Origin: Cellulomonas telluris
GTDB taxonomy: Bacteria; Actinomycetota; Actinomycetes; Actinomycetales; Cellulomonadaceae
DNA: 64,000 nucleotides
Assembly (NCBI RefSeq): GCF_004886325.1
Contig: NZ_QXFN01000005.1
Coordinates: 558,001-622,000 of the forward strand
Direction: 5' to 3'
Part shown: positions 44,680-54,232 of the stretch, piece after piece
How positions within the stretch are numbered: position 1 is the first letter of the stretch
Layout: every line of letters starts with the position of its first letter
The notes under the pieces: generated by a model
What the model was told of the DNA's origin: nothing
The model's input: only the letters and a program-made list of their open reading frames with translations
Database searches by the model: none
Position numbers and translations under genes: made by a program

Positions 44680-45669
44680 GTGAGTGCCGACGACGTCATC
44701 GCGCTGCCGCTCGCCTTCGGCGGACAGCGGCTCGACTGGCGCGACCTCCCCCGCGGGGTCCGCGAGCGCATCCAGACGCTCGCCGGCGCGCGCGTGACCG
44801 CCGAGCTCACGCCCACCAGCGGCTTCTCCCCCGGTTTCGTCGCCGTGCTCGAGCTCACCGACGGGCGCGCCGTGTTCGTCAAGGCCGTCTCGCCCGACCA
44901 GAACCCGGAGTCGCCGGACCTGGCGCGCGCCGAGATCCGCAGCGCCCGCGCGCTGCCGCCCGAGGTGCCGGCGCCCCGGCTGCGCTGGTGGGACGACGAC
45001 GGCGAGTGGGTCGTGCTCGGCTTCGACGCGGTGCAGGGCCGGCAGCCGGAGCTGCCGTGGCGGTCCGACGACCTGCAGCTCGTGCTCGCCGCCGTGGACG
45101 CGCTCGCGGAGGCGGAGCCGCTGCCCGGCCACGCCCTGCCGCGCACCGACGACCAGCTCGCGACGGACTTCACCGGCTGGCGCTCGCTGCACCGCCTCGC
45201 CCCGCAGCACCGCGCCGAGGTGGTCGCGGGCGTCGGCGAGCCGGGCCGGTGGGCGCTGGACCACCTCGACGACCTGGTCCGCTTCGAGCAGGACTCCCTG
45301 CGCGTGTGCGCGGGCGACAGCCTCGTGCACGGCGACCTGCGCGCGGACAACGTCATGGTCGAGGACGGGCACGACCGGGTGTGGCTCATCGACTGGCCGC
45401 ACGCGTCGGTCGGCGCGCCGTGGCTGGACCTGGCGTTCATGCTGCCCAGCGTGGCGCTGCAGGGCGGGGGCGACCCGGCCCGCATCTTCGCCGAGCGCCC
45501 GGTGTCGGACGGCGTCTCGCGCGCCGACCTGCGCGCGGGGCTCACGGGCCTCGCGGGCTACTTCGCGTGGGCGTCCGGCCAGCCCGCGCCCCCGGGGATC
45601 CCGAACCTGCGCCCGTTCCAGGCGGCGCAGGCCGCGGCGACGCTGCGCTGGCTGCGCGAGCTCACCTGA
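44680..45669 (+). CDS. Aminoglycoside phosphotransferase (APH) family protein
   Basis: 329-residue kinase-like phosphotransferase. ATP lysine in [10 protein letters not shown] (about 65), catalytic loop [14 protein letters not shown] (about 215-227), metal Asp in [20 protein letters not shown] (about 235). The real substrate of such stand-alone APH relatives is usually unknown, so resistance should not be assumed. Several starts are possible; GTG at 44680 fits CAGGAT six bases upstream and begins [13 protein letters not shown]. Transcribed alone, divergent from the cysteine desulfurase and convergent with etfA. Confidence 0.88.
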   Translation: MSADDVIALPLAFGGQRLDWRDLPRGVRERIQTLAGARVTAELTPTSGFSPGFVAVLELTDGRAVFVKAVSPDQNPESPDLARAEIRSARALPPEVPAPRLRWWDDDGEWVVLGFDAVQGRQPELPWRSDDLQLVLAAVDALAEAEPLPGHALPRTDDQLATDFTGWRSLHRLAPQHRAEVVAGVGEPGRWALDHLDDLVRFEQDSLRVCAGDSLVHGDLRADNVMVEDGHDRVWLIDWPHASVGAPWLDLAFMLPSVALQGGGDPARIFAERPVSDGVSRADLRAGLTGLAGYFAWASGQPAPPGIPNLRPFQAAQAAATLRWLRELT

Positions 45670-45675
45670 CGCCGA

Positions 45676-45691
45676 CGCGGCCTGGGCCGCG
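45676..45691. terminator. Short hairpin between convergent genes
   Basis: 6-bp stem CGCGGC/GCCGCG with loop CTGG between the stops of the phosphotransferase gene and etfA. Weak but well placed. Confidence 0.35.
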
Positions 45692-45696
45692 CGCCG

Positions 45697-46677
45697 TCAG
45701 CCCTGCAGCCGCCGCAGCTCGGCAGCCGCCTGCGGCAGCACCGTGAACAGGTCGCCGACGACGCCGAAGTCGGCGATCTCGAAGATCGGCGCGTCCGGGT
45801 CGGAGTTCACCGCGACGATCGTGCCGGACGCCTGCATGCCGCCGCGGTGGTGCACCGCACCGGAGACGCCCGCGCCGATGTAGAGCCGCGGCGAGATGGT
45901 CACGCCGGTCTGGCCGATCTGCGCGTCGTGCCCGATCCAGCCCTCGTCGGTGGCGACGCGGGTGGCGCCGACGGCGCCGCCGAGCACGTCGGCCAGCTCC
46001 TCGACCGGGGAGAAGTCGCCCTCGGTGCCGCGGCCGCCCACCACGACGATGTGCGCCGAGCCGAGGTCGGGCCGCCCGGAGTCCGCGCGCTCCGTGCGCT
46101 CGACGAGCCGCACGCGGCGCGAGGCCGCCGACACGGCGACCACGTGCTCGACCACCGCGGGCTCGCTCGGCGCGGGCACGTCCTCGGCCGCGACCGAGTT
46201 CGCCTTGACCGTGACGAGCGCGACGGGCGCGGCGACGGCGCAGCGCGTCGTCCACGTGCCGGCCAGCACGGTCTTGTGCGTGACGACCCGCCCGTCCTCG
46301 ACGGCCACGCCGTCCGCGTCCGTCACGACGCCGGCGCCGGTCCGCACCGCGACGCGCGCGACCGTCTCCTTGTTCTCGAACGAGGAGACCGCGAGCAGCA
46401 GCCGGGCGCCCGAGGCGGACAGCACCGACACGACACCGTCGGCGAGCACGGACGACAGGTGCAGGTCCGCGTCCGCGACCAGCCGGTGCACGGTGGCGAC
46501 GCCCTGCGCGGCGAGCACCGGCAGCGCGGCGGTCGGCTCCTGCTCGGCGGCCCACACGCCCTCGACCGGCGCCCCGTCGGCGAGCGTGCGCGCGAGCGTC
46601 AGCAGCTCGCGCACCGGGGGACGCAGGGTGCCGTCGGCGGCGTGGTCGAGCAGGACGAGCACGGGGGTGGCGGTCAC
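45697..46677 (-). CDS. etfA: Electron transfer flavoprotein alpha subunit
   Basis: 326 residues. With EtfB it carries electrons from acyl-CoA and other dehydrogenases to the quinone pool. The N-terminal half is the ETF fold. The C-terminal FAD domain has VVVGGRGTEGDFSP, GQTGVTISPRLYIGAGVSGAVHH and ASGTIVAVNSDPDAPIFEIADFGVVGD (signature split by position, about 225-310). GTG at 46677 has GAGGA 4 bases upstream; sequence before it is non-coding in character. The 49-base gap to etfB (46678-46726) holds nothing else. Confidence 0.95.
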   Translation of the reverse strand: MTATPVLVLLDHAADGTLRPPVRELLTLARTLADGAPVEGVWAAEQEPTAALPVLAAQGVATVHRLVADADLHLSSVLADGVVSVLSASGARLLLAVSSFENKETVARVAVRTGAGVVTDADGVAVEDGRVVTHKTVLAGTWTTRCAVAAPVALVTVKANSVAAEDVPAPSEPAVVEHVVAVSAASRRVRLVERTERADSGRPDLGSAHIVVVGGRGTEGDFSPVEELADVLGGAVGATRVATDEGWIGHDAQIGQTGVTISPRLYIGAGVSGAVHHRGGMQASGTIVAVNSDPDAPIFEIADFGVVGDLFTVLPQAAAELRRLQG

Positions 46678-46726
46678 GGGGTCCTCGGGCTTCCGGTCGC
46701 GGGGTGGCGTGGGCTGGGGCCGGGCG

Positions 46727-47521
46727 TCAGACGAGCCGGCGGTCGACGAGCCAGGCGGCGAGCCGTGCGCCCGCGTCGCCGGTGTCGGTGAGGAGCACGC
46801 GGTCCTCCCGCGGGGGGCGCGGTGCCGCCTCGAGCACCTGCGTGCGCGCACCGGCGGTGCCCACCGTGGCGGGGTCGACGCCCAGGTCGGCGAGCGACAG
46901 CGTCGTCACCGGCTTCTTGCGGGCGGCCATGATGCCCTTGAAGTTCGGGTACCGCGGCTCGTTCGTCTGGTCGGTCACGGAGACGAGCGCGGGCAGCTGC
47001 GCCGAGAGCACCTCGCTCGCGTGGTCGAGCTCGCGGGTCACGGTGACCGTCCCGGCGCTCGGGTCGACCGTGAGCGTCGCGGCCAGCGGCAGCGCGGGCA
47101 GGTCGAGCTCCTCCGCGAGCGCCGTGGGCAGCAGGGACGTCAGCCCGTCGAGCCCGGCCATGCCCGTGAGCACGAGGTCCACCGGGGCCGCGGCCGACAG
47201 GTGCCGCACGGCCGCAGCGAGGACGGCGGCCGTGCCCAGCGCGTCGGAGCCGGCCGCGGCGTCGTCGACCACGTGGACGGCCTCGTCCGCGCCCATCTGC
47301 AGGCCCTTGCGCACCGCGTCGACGGCGTCGTCGGGCCCGACGGTGAGCACGACGACCTCGCCGCCGTGCTCCTCGACGAGCGTCAGGGCGGCCTCGACGG
47401 CGTTCTCGTCGAGCTCGTTGAGGGTGCCGTCGCCCCCGTCCCGCACGACGTGCCCGTCGGGGCCGAGCTGCCGGTCCGACTGGATGTCCGGGACGAACTT
47501 CACGCAGACGACGATCCTCAC
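46727..47521 (-). CDS. etfB: Electron transfer flavoprotein beta subunit
   Basis: 264 residues, AMP-binding partner of EtfA. Starts MRIVVCVKFVPDIQSDRQL, then LNELDENAVEAAL and the ETF-beta signature in VTDQTNEPRYPNFKGIMAARKKPV (about 185-208). GTG at 47521 is preceded 7 bases upstream by TAGCGT, so the message is probably leaderless. First gene of the etfB-etfA operon, divergent from glgX. The gap 47535-47627 shows no further signal. Confidence 0.95.
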   Translation of the reverse strand: MRIVVCVKFVPDIQSDRQLGPDGHVVRDGGDGTLNELDENAVEAALTLVEEHGGEVVVLTVGPDDAVDAVRKGLQMGADEAVHVVDDAAAGSDALGTAAVLAAAVRHLSAAAPVDLVLTGMAGLDGLTSLLPTALAEELDLPALPLAATLTVDPSAGTVTVTRELDHASEVLSAQLPALVSVTDQTNEPRYPNFKGIMAARKKPVTTLSLADLGVDPATVGTAGARTQVLEAAPRPPREDRVLLTDTGDAGARLAAWLVDRRLV

Positions 47522-47528
47522 CCGCCGA

Positions 47529-47534
47529 ACGCTA
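47529..47534 (-). promoter_or_regulatory. -10 box of the etfBA operon
   Basis: TAGCGT on the minus strand, 7 bases before the GTG at 47521, leaderless geometry; no Shine-Dalgarno sequence before the start. Confidence 0.5.
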
Positions 47535-47627
47535 CCGCTGCCCGGACGCGTCCGGGGGGCCGCCCGGTGGGTGGGCAGGGCGCCGCCGGCCGGTCCGCGC
47601 CCTCGTCCGGACGGACGTCCTGGCACC

Positions 47628-49844
47628 ATGGAGCGAGTGAGCGCTCCCCCTGCCTCCCGGCCGCCGCGGCCGCCGCACCGGCCGGGCGTCCACGTGACCG
47701 CGACGGGCGTGGACGTGGTCGTGCTCGCCCCGCACGCGACCGGCGTCGACCTGTGCCTGCTCGACGGTCCTCCCGACGCACCCACCGAGCGCCGCGTCCC
47801 GCTCGAGCGGGCCCACCTGGGGCTCTGGCGGGCGTCCGTGCCCGGTGTCCGCCCGGGCCAGCGCTACGGCTTCCGCGCGCACGGCCCGTGGGACCCGGCG
47901 CGCGGGCTGCGGTACAACCCGGCGAAGCTGCTCGTCGACCCGTACGCGCGCGGGCTCGTCGGTGAGCTGGCGTACGGGCCGGAGACGTACGGGCACGTGG
48001 TCGGCGAGGACCTCGCCGGCGACCCGTACGGACCGCCCGACCCGCGCGACTCGGCGGCGCACGTGCCGCACGCGGTCGTCGTGGACACGGGGGCGCTGCC
48101 CGGCCCGGACCCGGCGGCGAACCGGCCCGGCACGCCCTGGTCGCGCACCGTCGTGTACGAGGCGCACGTCAAGGGCCTGACCCGGCTGCACCCCGACGTG
48201 CCCCCGCAGCTGCGCGGCACGTACGCCGCGCTCGCCCACCCGGCCGTGCTCGACCACCTGCTCGCGCTGGGCGTCACGGCGCTCGAGCTGCTGCCCGTGC
48301 ACGCGTTCACGTCCGAGCCGCACCTCGTCGAGAAGGGGCTGACCAACTACTGGGGCTACAGCACCCTCGGGTTCTACGCCCCGCACGCGGCGTACGCGAC
48401 GGCCGCGGCGCGGGAGGCCGGCCCGGCCGCCGTGCTCGCCGAGGTGCGCTCCGCGGTGCACGCGCTCCACGAGGCCGGCATCGAGGTGCTGCTGGACGTC
48501 GTCTACAACCACACGTGCGAGGGCGGCCTGCCCGGCCAGCACGTCGCGTGGCGCGGGCTGGACAACGCCTACTACTACCGCCACCTCGGCGGCGTGCCGG
48601 CCGCCTACGACGACGTCACGGGCACCGGCAACTCCCTCGACTTCTCCCGCACGGGCGTGGTCGCGACCGCGCTCGACTCGCTGCGGTACTGGGCCGAGAC
48701 GGTGGGCGTGGACGGCTTCCGCTTCGACCTGGCCGTGACGCTCGGACGCAGCCACGACGGGTTCCGCACCGACCACGCGACGCTCGTGGCGGCCGCGAGC
48801 GACCCGGTGCTCGGCGGGCTCAAGCTCGTCGCCGAGCCGTGGGACGTGGGGCTCGGCGGCTGGCGCACCGGGCAGTTCCCGCCGCCGTTCGCGGAGTGGA
48901 ACGACCGCTTCCGCAACGCCGTCCGCTCGTTCTGGCTCGCGGACCCCGGCCGCGCGGCCCAGGGCCTGCCGGGGCACCGCGTGCGCGACCTCGCCACGCG
49001 CCTGTCGGGGTCCGTCGACCTGTTCGGCCACGGCACGCCGGCGCTGCTGCGCGGCCCCGGCGCCTCGGTCAACTACGTGACCGCGCACGACGGGTTCACC
49101 ATGGCCGACCTCGTCGCCTACAACCACAAGCACAACACGGCGAACGGCGAGCAGAACCGCGACGGGTCGGACGACAACCGGTCCTGGAACCACGGCGTCG
49201 AGGGGCCCGTGACGCCCGACTCGCCGGCGGCCGACGTCGCGCCGCTGCGGCGCCGCTCGATCCGCAACCTGTTCGCGACGCTCGTGCTGGCCGCCGGCAC
49301 GCCGATGATCACGGCGGGCGACGAGATCGGCCGCACGCAGCAGGGGAACAACAACGCGTACTGCCAGGACAACGAGCTCTCCTGGGTGCACTGGGACCTC
49401 AGCGACTGGCGGGCCAACCAGCTCGCGACCGCGCGGCACCTGCTCGCGCTGCGACGGGAGCACCCGGCGCTCCGTCCCGAGCGGTTCTACTCGGGCGGCC
49501 CGGTCCGCGAGGGCGGCCCGCGGGACCTCGCCTGGTACGGCGCGGACGGAGCCGAGTTCGACCACGGACGGTGGCACGACGCCTCCATCCGGACGTTCCA
49601 GATGCTGCGCGTCGCGCCCGGCCCGCCCGACGACCACGTGCTGCTGGTCGTGAACGGGGCCCTCGCCGCGATCGAGGTCACACTGGCGGGCGACTCCGCC
49701 CTCCCGTGGCGGCTCGCGTGGGACTCGCTGTGGGAGCACCCCGCGGACGCGGACGCGGGCGGTCCGCACGGCGCCCTGCACGCCCGGGCGGGCGACGCCG
49801 CCACGCTCGAGCCGCTCAGCATGCGGGTGTACGTCCTCGCCTGA
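47628..49844 (+). CDS. glgX: Glycogen debranching enzyme GlgX (GH13)
   Basis: 738 residues. Hydrolyses alpha-1,6 branches of glycogen limit dextrin. N-terminal CBM48-like domain (VRPGQRYGFRAHGPWDPARGLRYNPAKLLVDPY), then a GH13 barrel with DVVYNHTCEG, nucleophile region GFRFDLAV, acid LVAEPWD and YVTAHDGFTMADL, and the GlgX-type DNELSWVHWD. ATG at 47628 has no ribosome site. GTG at 47637 is an equally good start, because CACCAT (which contains that ATG) lies 7 bases before it in leaderless geometry. Opens the alpha-glucan island; divergent from etfB. Confidence 0.94.
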   Translation: MERVSAPPASRPPRPPHRPGVHVTATGVDVVVLAPHATGVDLCLLDGPPDAPTERRVPLERAHLGLWRASVPGVRPGQRYGFRAHGPWDPARGLRYNPAKLLVDPYARGLVGELAYGPETYGHVVGEDLAGDPYGPPDPRDSAAHVPHAVVVDTGALPGPDPAANRPGTPWSRTVVYEAHVKGLTRLHPDVPPQLRGTYAALAHPAVLDHLLALGVTALELLPVHAFTSEPHLVEKGLTNYWGYSTLGFYAPHAAYATAAAREAGPAAVLAEVRSAVHALHEAGIEVLLDVVYNHTCEGGLPGQHVAWRGLDNAYYYRHLGGVPAAYDDVTGTGNSLDFSRTGVVATALDSLRYWAETVGVDGFRFDLAVTLGRSHDGFRTDHATLVAAASDPVLGGLKLVAEPWDVGLGGWRTGQFPPPFAEWNDRFRNAVRSFWLADPGRAAQGLPGHRVRDLATRLSGSVDLFGHGTPALLRGPGASVNYVTAHDGFTMADLVAYNHKHNTANGEQNRDGSDDNRSWNHGVEGPVTPDSPAADVAPLRRRSIRNLFATLVLAAGTPMITAGDEIGRTQQGNNNAYCQDNELSWVHWDLSDWRANQLATARHLLALRREHPALRPERFYSGGPVREGGPRDLAWYGADGAEFDHGRWHDASIRTFQMLRVAPGPPDDHVLLVVNGALAAIEVTLAGDSALPWRLAWDSLWEHPADADAGGPHGALHARAGDAATLEPLSMRVYVLA

Positions 49845-49846
49845 CC

Positions 49847-49852
49847 TACAGT
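49847..49852 (+). promoter_or_regulatory. -10 box of the FAD dehydrogenase gene
   Basis: TACAGT, beginning 2 bases after the glgX stop codon and 7 bases before the ATG at 49860. The dehydrogenase can therefore be expressed independently of glgX. Confidence 0.5.
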
Positions 49853-49859
49853 GCGGCCC

Positions 49860-51512
49860 ATGAGCCACCACGACGTCGTGGTCGTCGGTGCCGGCCTCGC
49901 GGGCCTGGTCACCACCGCCGAGCTGCTCGCCGCCGGGCGGCGCGTGCTCCTGCTGGACGCCGAGCCGCCCGCGAGCCTCGGCGGGCAGGCGTGGTGGTCG
50001 TTCGGCGGCCTGTTCCTCGTCGACTCCCCCGAGCAGCGGCGCCTGGGCGTGCGGGACTCGGCCGAGCTCGCGCTCGCGGACTGGCTGGGCTCGGCCGGGT
50101 TCGCGGACGACGGCTCGGACCGGTGGGGCCGGGCGTGGGCCGAGGGGTTCGTCGACTTCGCGGCCGGCGGCATGCGCGACTGGCTGCACCGGCTCGGGGT
50201 CCGCTGGTTCCCGCTGGTGCAGTGGGCGGAGCGCGGCGGGTACCTCGCCGACGGGCACGGCAACTCCGTGCCCCGGTTCCACGTCACCTGGGGCACCGGC
50301 CCGGCCGTGCTGGAGCCGTTCGTGCGGGCGCTGCTCGACGGGCACCGGGGCGGGCGCGTCGACGTGCGGTTCCGGCACCGCGTGACCGGGTTCGTCGTGA
50401 CGGACGGCCGGGTGACCGGGGTGCGGGGGGACGTGCTCGCGCCGGACCCGGCACCGCGCGGGGCGCCCTCCGGCCGGACCCCGGTGCGACCGTTCGAGGT
50501 GGCGGCGCCGGCCGTCGTCGTCGCGACGGGCGGCATCGGCGCGAACCACGACCTGGTGCGCGCGACGTGGCCCGCCGACGCGGGTCGGCTGCCCGCGCGG
50601 ATGCTGTCCGGCGTCCCCGACCACGTGGACGGGTCCGGCATCGCGGCGGCCCGCGACGCGGGCGCGCACGTCGCGCACGCGGGGCGCATGTGGCACTACC
50701 CGGAGGGCATCGCGAACCACTCCCCCGTGTGGTCGCGGCACGGCATCCGCATCCTGCCGGGGCCGAGCTCGCTGTGGCTCGACGCCGACGGCGGCCGGCT
50801 GCCCGTCCCGCTGTTCCCCGGGTTCGACTCGCACGGCGCGCTGCGGCACGTCACGGGCCGGGGCGACGACCACTCGTGGTTCGTGCTCGACCGGACGATC
50901 CTCGGGGCCGAGTTCGCGCTGTCCGGCTCGGAGCAGAACCCCGACCTCACGGGACGCAGCGTGCGGCAGCTGCTGCAGCGCGTGCTGCCGGGGGCCGTCG
51001 GCCCGGTCGAGGAGTTCGCGTCACGTTCCCCGGAGTTCGTCGCCGCGGCCACACCGGCGGAGCTCGCCGCGGGCATGAACGCGCTGACCGGCACCGACCG
51101 CATCGACCCCGACCGGCTCGCCCGGACCATCGAGGCCCGCGACGCGCAGGTCGTCACCGGCCTCGGCAAGGACCTGCAGGTCACGGCCACCGCGATGGCG
51201 CGCCGCTACCTCGTGGACCGCGTCATCCGGGTCGCCCCGCCGCACCGGCTGCTCGACCCCGCGCACGGCCCCCTGTACGCGGTGCGGCTGTCGGTGCTCA
51301 CCCGCAAGACGCTCGGCGGCCTCGCCACCGACCTCGAGGGCCGCGTCCTGCGTCCCGACGGCGAGGTCCTGCCCGGGCTGTGGGCGGTCGGCGAGGCGGC
51401 CGGGTTCGGCGGCGGCGGGGTGCACGGGCACCGCGCGCTCGAGGGCACGTTCCTCGGCGGCTGCCTGCACACCGGCCGGGTCACCGGCCGCGCGCTCGTG
51501 GACGTCCTCTGA
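49860..51512 (+). CDS. FAD-binding dehydrogenase (fumarate reductase/KstD-like flavoprotein)
   Basis: 550 residues. Rossmann FAD motif VVVGAGLAGLVTTAELL at the N-terminus, then the subfamily block LGGQAWWSFGGLFLVDSPEQRRLG and WAERGGYLADGHGNS. The C-terminal FAD segment is LWAVGEAAGFGGGGVHGHRALEGTFLGGCL. It matches a family of uncharacterised FAD-binding dehydrogenases of about 550 residues; substrate unknown. ATG at 49860 preferred over GTG at 49851, which lies inside the -10 box. It sits between glgX and the convergent glgP without an obvious link to glucan metabolism. Confidence 0.88.
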   Translation: MSHHDVVVVGAGLAGLVTTAELLAAGRRVLLLDAEPPASLGGQAWWSFGGLFLVDSPEQRRLGVRDSAELALADWLGSAGFADDGSDRWGRAWAEGFVDFAAGGMRDWLHRLGVRWFPLVQWAERGGYLADGHGNSVPRFHVTWGTGPAVLEPFVRALLDGHRGGRVDVRFRHRVTGFVVTDGRVTGVRGDVLAPDPAPRGAPSGRTPVRPFEVAAPAVVVATGGIGANHDLVRATWPADAGRLPARMLSGVPDHVDGSGIAAARDAGAHVAHAGRMWHYPEGIANHSPVWSRHGIRILPGPSSLWLDADGGRLPVPLFPGFDSHGALRHVTGRGDDHSWFVLDRTILGAEFALSGSEQNPDLTGRSVRQLLQRVLPGAVGPVEEFASRSPEFVAAATPAELAAGMNALTGTDRIDPDRLARTIEARDAQVVTGLGKDLQVTATAMARRYLVDRVIRVAPPHRLLDPAHGPLYAVRLSVLTRKTLGGLATDLEGRVLRPDGEVLPGLWAVGEAAGFGGGGVHGHRALEGTFLGGCLHTGRVTGRALVDVL

Positions 51513-51528
51513 CGCGCACCGCCCCCGC

Positions 51529-54099
51529 TCAGCCCGCCGGGGCGACCAGCCCGAGCTCGGCCGGCGAGGTCAGCCCGTCGTGCCGCGGCACCACCCGCAC
51601 GGTGTAGCCGAACGCCCCCGTCGCCGACAGGTCCACGTCGCCCGCGAACGCGTAGCGCCCCGCCTCGAAGGTGTCCGTCACCGCGAGCGCGGCCGTGCTG
51701 AACGACGTCAGCTCGTCGTCGGGCCCGACGGGACCGTGCAGCACCTGGACCTCGACGTCCTCCGGGGTCAGGTCGCCCAGGGCGACCCACGCCTGCACGT
51801 GCAGCCGGTCCCCGACCTGCGGCGACTCGCCCACGCCCCCGGAGTCGACGTGGTCCACCCGCACGGCGGGCCAGGCCGCGCGCACGCGCGCCTTCCACGC
51901 CGCGAGCTCGCGGCCACCCGCCAGGTCGTCCGCCCGCAGCCGGGCCCCCTCGGCGGCGGCCGGCACGTACAGGTGGGCGACGTAGTCCGCGACCATGCGC
52001 GTGGCCTGCACCTTCGGGCCCAGCGTCGCCAGGGTGTGCCGCACCATGTCGAGCCAGCGCCGCGGCACGCCGCGCTCGTCGCGCGCGTAGAACCGCGGGA
52101 CGACCTGGTGCTCCAGCACGTCGTACAGGGCGGCCGCCTCCAGCGCGTCCCGGGCCTCGGGGTCCTCCACGCCGTCCGCGGTGGGGATCACCCACCCGTT
52201 CTCGCCGTCGAACCACTCGTCCCACCAGCCGTCGAGGACGGACAGGTTGAGGCCGCCGTTGAGCGCCACCTTCATGCCGGACGTGCCGCACGCCTCGAGC
52301 GGGCGCAGCGGGTTGTTCAGCCACAGGTCGCAGCCCGGGTAGAGGGTCGCGGCCATCCGCATGTCGTAGTCGGGCAGGAAGACGATGCGGTGGCGCACGT
52401 CGTGCTGGTCGGCGAACGCGACGAGCTCCGCGATGAGCTTCTTGCCGGGCGCGTCGTCGGGGTGCGCCTTGCCCGCGACGACGACCTGCACGGGGCGGTC
52501 CGGGTGCAGCAGCAGCGACCGGAACCGCTCGGGGTCGGCGAGCATGAGGGTCAGGCGCTTGTAGGTCGGCACCCGCCGCGCGAACCCGATCGTGAGGACG
52601 TCGGGCGAGAGCACGTCGTCGACCCAGCCGAGCTCGACGTCCGCGGCGCCCCGGCGGCGCCAGGACGCGCGCACCCGGGCCCGCGCGTCGGCGACGAGAC
52701 GGGCGCGCAGCCGGCCCCGCACGTGCCACAGCTGCTCGTCGGTGACCGCCTGGCGGCTCGTCCAGCCGCGGCCGGTCGCGAGCTCCTGCGCCGTCATGCG
52801 GCCCGCGGCGAGCTCGGTGAGCTCCGGCGCCACCCACGTCGGGGCGTGCACCCCGTTGGTGATGGACCCGATGGGCACCTCGGCCGCGTCGAAGCCGGGC
52901 CACAGCGGCGCGAACATCTCCCGCGAGACCCGTCCGTGCAGCAGCGAGACGCCGTTGGCGCGGCCCGCGAGACGCAGGCCCATCACCGCCATGTTGAACG
53001 TCAGGGGGTCGCCGCCCTCGTGGTCCTCGGCGCCGAGGGCCAGCACGGCGGACGTCGGCAGCGGCTCGTCCTCGAGCAGCGCGTCGGCGTACTGCTCGAC
53101 CACGCGCGCCTCGAAGCGGTCGATGCCCGCCGGCACCGGCGTGTGGGTGGTGAAGACCGTGGTGGCCCGCACGACCTCGAGCGCGGTGGGCACGTCGGCG
53201 CCGTCCGCGGCCAGCTCGCGCATCCGCTCGACGCCGAGGAAGCCCGCGTGGCCCTCGTTCGTGTGGAAGACGTCCGGGGCGGGGGCGCCCGTCAGCCGTG
53301 CGAAGGTCCGCAGGGCACGCACGCCGCCGACGCCGAGCAGCAGCTCCTGCTGCAGGCGGTGCTCCCCGCCGCCGCCGTACAGCCGGTCGGTGACGTGCCG
53401 GCCCGCGTCGTCGTTGGCCGGCACGTCCGAGTCGAGCAGGAGCAGCGGGACGCGCCCCACCTGCGCGACCCACACCTGCGCGTGCAGCGTGCGCGCACCG
53501 GGCAGCGCGAGGCGCACCGTCGCCGGGCTGCCGTCCTCCTCGCGCAGCAGCGTGAGCGGCAGCCCGTCCGGGTCGAGCACCGGGTACGTCTCGGTCTGCC
53601 AGCCGTCCCGGTCGACGCCTTGGCGGAAGTACCCGGAGCGGTAGAGCAGCCCGACCCCGACCAGGGGCACGCCCAGGTCGGACGCGCTCTTGAGGTGGTC
53701 CCCCGCGAGGATCCCGAGCCCGCCGGAGTACTGCGGCAGGGCCGCGGCGAGCCCGAACTCCGGAGAGAAGTAGGCGACGGACGCGGGCAGCGCCGCGCCG
53801 GCCTGCCGCTGGTACCAGCGCGGCTCGTGCCGGTAGGCGGCGAGGTCGGCGGCGGCCGCCCGCACGCGGGCGACGAACCGCTCGTCGGCCGCGAGCGCGT
53901 CGAGGCGCTCGCGCGTGAGCGCGCCGAGGAACGCGACGGGGTCGCCCTCGACCTCGTCCCACAGCGCGCGGTCCACGTCCGCGAGGACCGCGCGCGTGGC
54001 CGGGTGCCACGACCAGCGCAGGTTGCGGGCCAGGGTGTCGAGGGCCGCGAGCGGTGCGGGCAGCACGGTGCGCACGGTGAAACGGCGGATCGCTCTCAC
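51529..54099 (-). CDS. glgP: Alpha-glucan (glycogen/maltodextrin) phosphorylase
   Basis: 856 residues. Releases glucose-1-phosphate from glycogen or maltodextrin. N-terminal DUF3417 domain (LARNLRWSWHPATRAVL), then the GT35 core with FSPEFGLAAALPQYSGGLGILAGDHLK (split across about 110-136) and VFTTHTPVPAG. The PLP-lysine region ACGTSGMKVALNGGLN lies near 600. The C-terminal extra domain is typical of the actinobacterial short-type phosphorylase. GTG at 54099 lies 8 bases after TAGTCT. Divergent from glgE and convergent with the FAD dehydrogenase (16-base gap with no hairpin). Confidence 0.95.
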   Translation of the reverse strand: MRAIRRFTVRTVLPAPLAALDTLARNLRWSWHPATRAVLADVDRALWDEVEGDPVAFLGALTRERLDALAADERFVARVRAAAADLAAYRHEPRWYQRQAGAALPASVAYFSPEFGLAAALPQYSGGLGILAGDHLKSASDLGVPLVGVGLLYRSGYFRQGVDRDGWQTETYPVLDPDGLPLTLLREEDGSPATVRLALPGARTLHAQVWVAQVGRVPLLLLDSDVPANDDAGRHVTDRLYGGGGEHRLQQELLLGVGGVRALRTFARLTGAPAPDVFHTNEGHAGFLGVERMRELAADGADVPTALEVVRATTVFTTHTPVPAGIDRFEARVVEQYADALLEDEPLPTSAVLALGAEDHEGGDPLTFNMAVMGLRLAGRANGVSLLHGRVSREMFAPLWPGFDAAEVPIGSITNGVHAPTWVAPELTELAAGRMTAQELATGRGWTSRQAVTDEQLWHVRGRLRARLVADARARVRASWRRRGAADVELGWVDDVLSPDVLTIGFARRVPTYKRLTLMLADPERFRSLLLHPDRPVQVVVAGKAHPDDAPGKKLIAELVAFADQHDVRHRIVFLPDYDMRMAATLYPGCDLWLNNPLRPLEACGTSGMKVALNGGLNLSVLDGWWDEWFDGENGWVIPTADGVEDPEARDALEAAALYDVLEHQVVPRFYARDERGVPRRWLDMVRHTLATLGPKVQATRMVADYVAHLYVPAAAEGARLRADDLAGGRELAAWKARVRAAWPAVRVDHVDSGGVGESPQVGDRLHVQAWVALGDLTPEDVEVQVLHGPVGPDDELTSFSTAALAVTDTFEAGRYAFAGDVDLSATGAFGYTVRVVPRHDGLTSPAELGLVAPAG

Positions 54100-54107
54100 G
54101 CGCGCTG

Positions 54108-54113
54108 AGACTA
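54108..54113 (-). promoter_or_regulatory. -10 box of glgP
   Basis: TAGTCT on the minus strand, 8 bases before the GTG at 54099. Leaderless geometry, no ribosome site. Confidence 0.45.
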
Positions 54114-54219
54114 CGCATTCGGGACGTTTCGCACAGCCCTTCCGGGGGGACGAACCGGACGGATGTCCGGGTCGGTGCGGCACGGGCGCCAGCGGATGCC
54201 GGGCCCCGGAGGTGCCGGA

Positions 54220-54225
54220 TAGGTT
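54220..54225 (+). promoter_or_regulatory. -10 box of the glgE operon
   Basis: TAGGTT, 7 bases before the GTG at 54233. The AGGAG that follows is only 2 bases from the start, too close for a normal ribosome site, so a leaderless message is more likely. The rest of the divergent gap (54114-54219) shows no other signal. Confidence 0.5.
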
Positions 54226-54232
54226 CAGGAGC

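Noticed and set aside
44680-45669. Aminoglycoside resistance gene
   Set aside because: It has the APH catalytic loop only. Chromosomal stand-alone members of this family mostly phosphorylate unknown metabolites, and nothing in the context suggests resistance.
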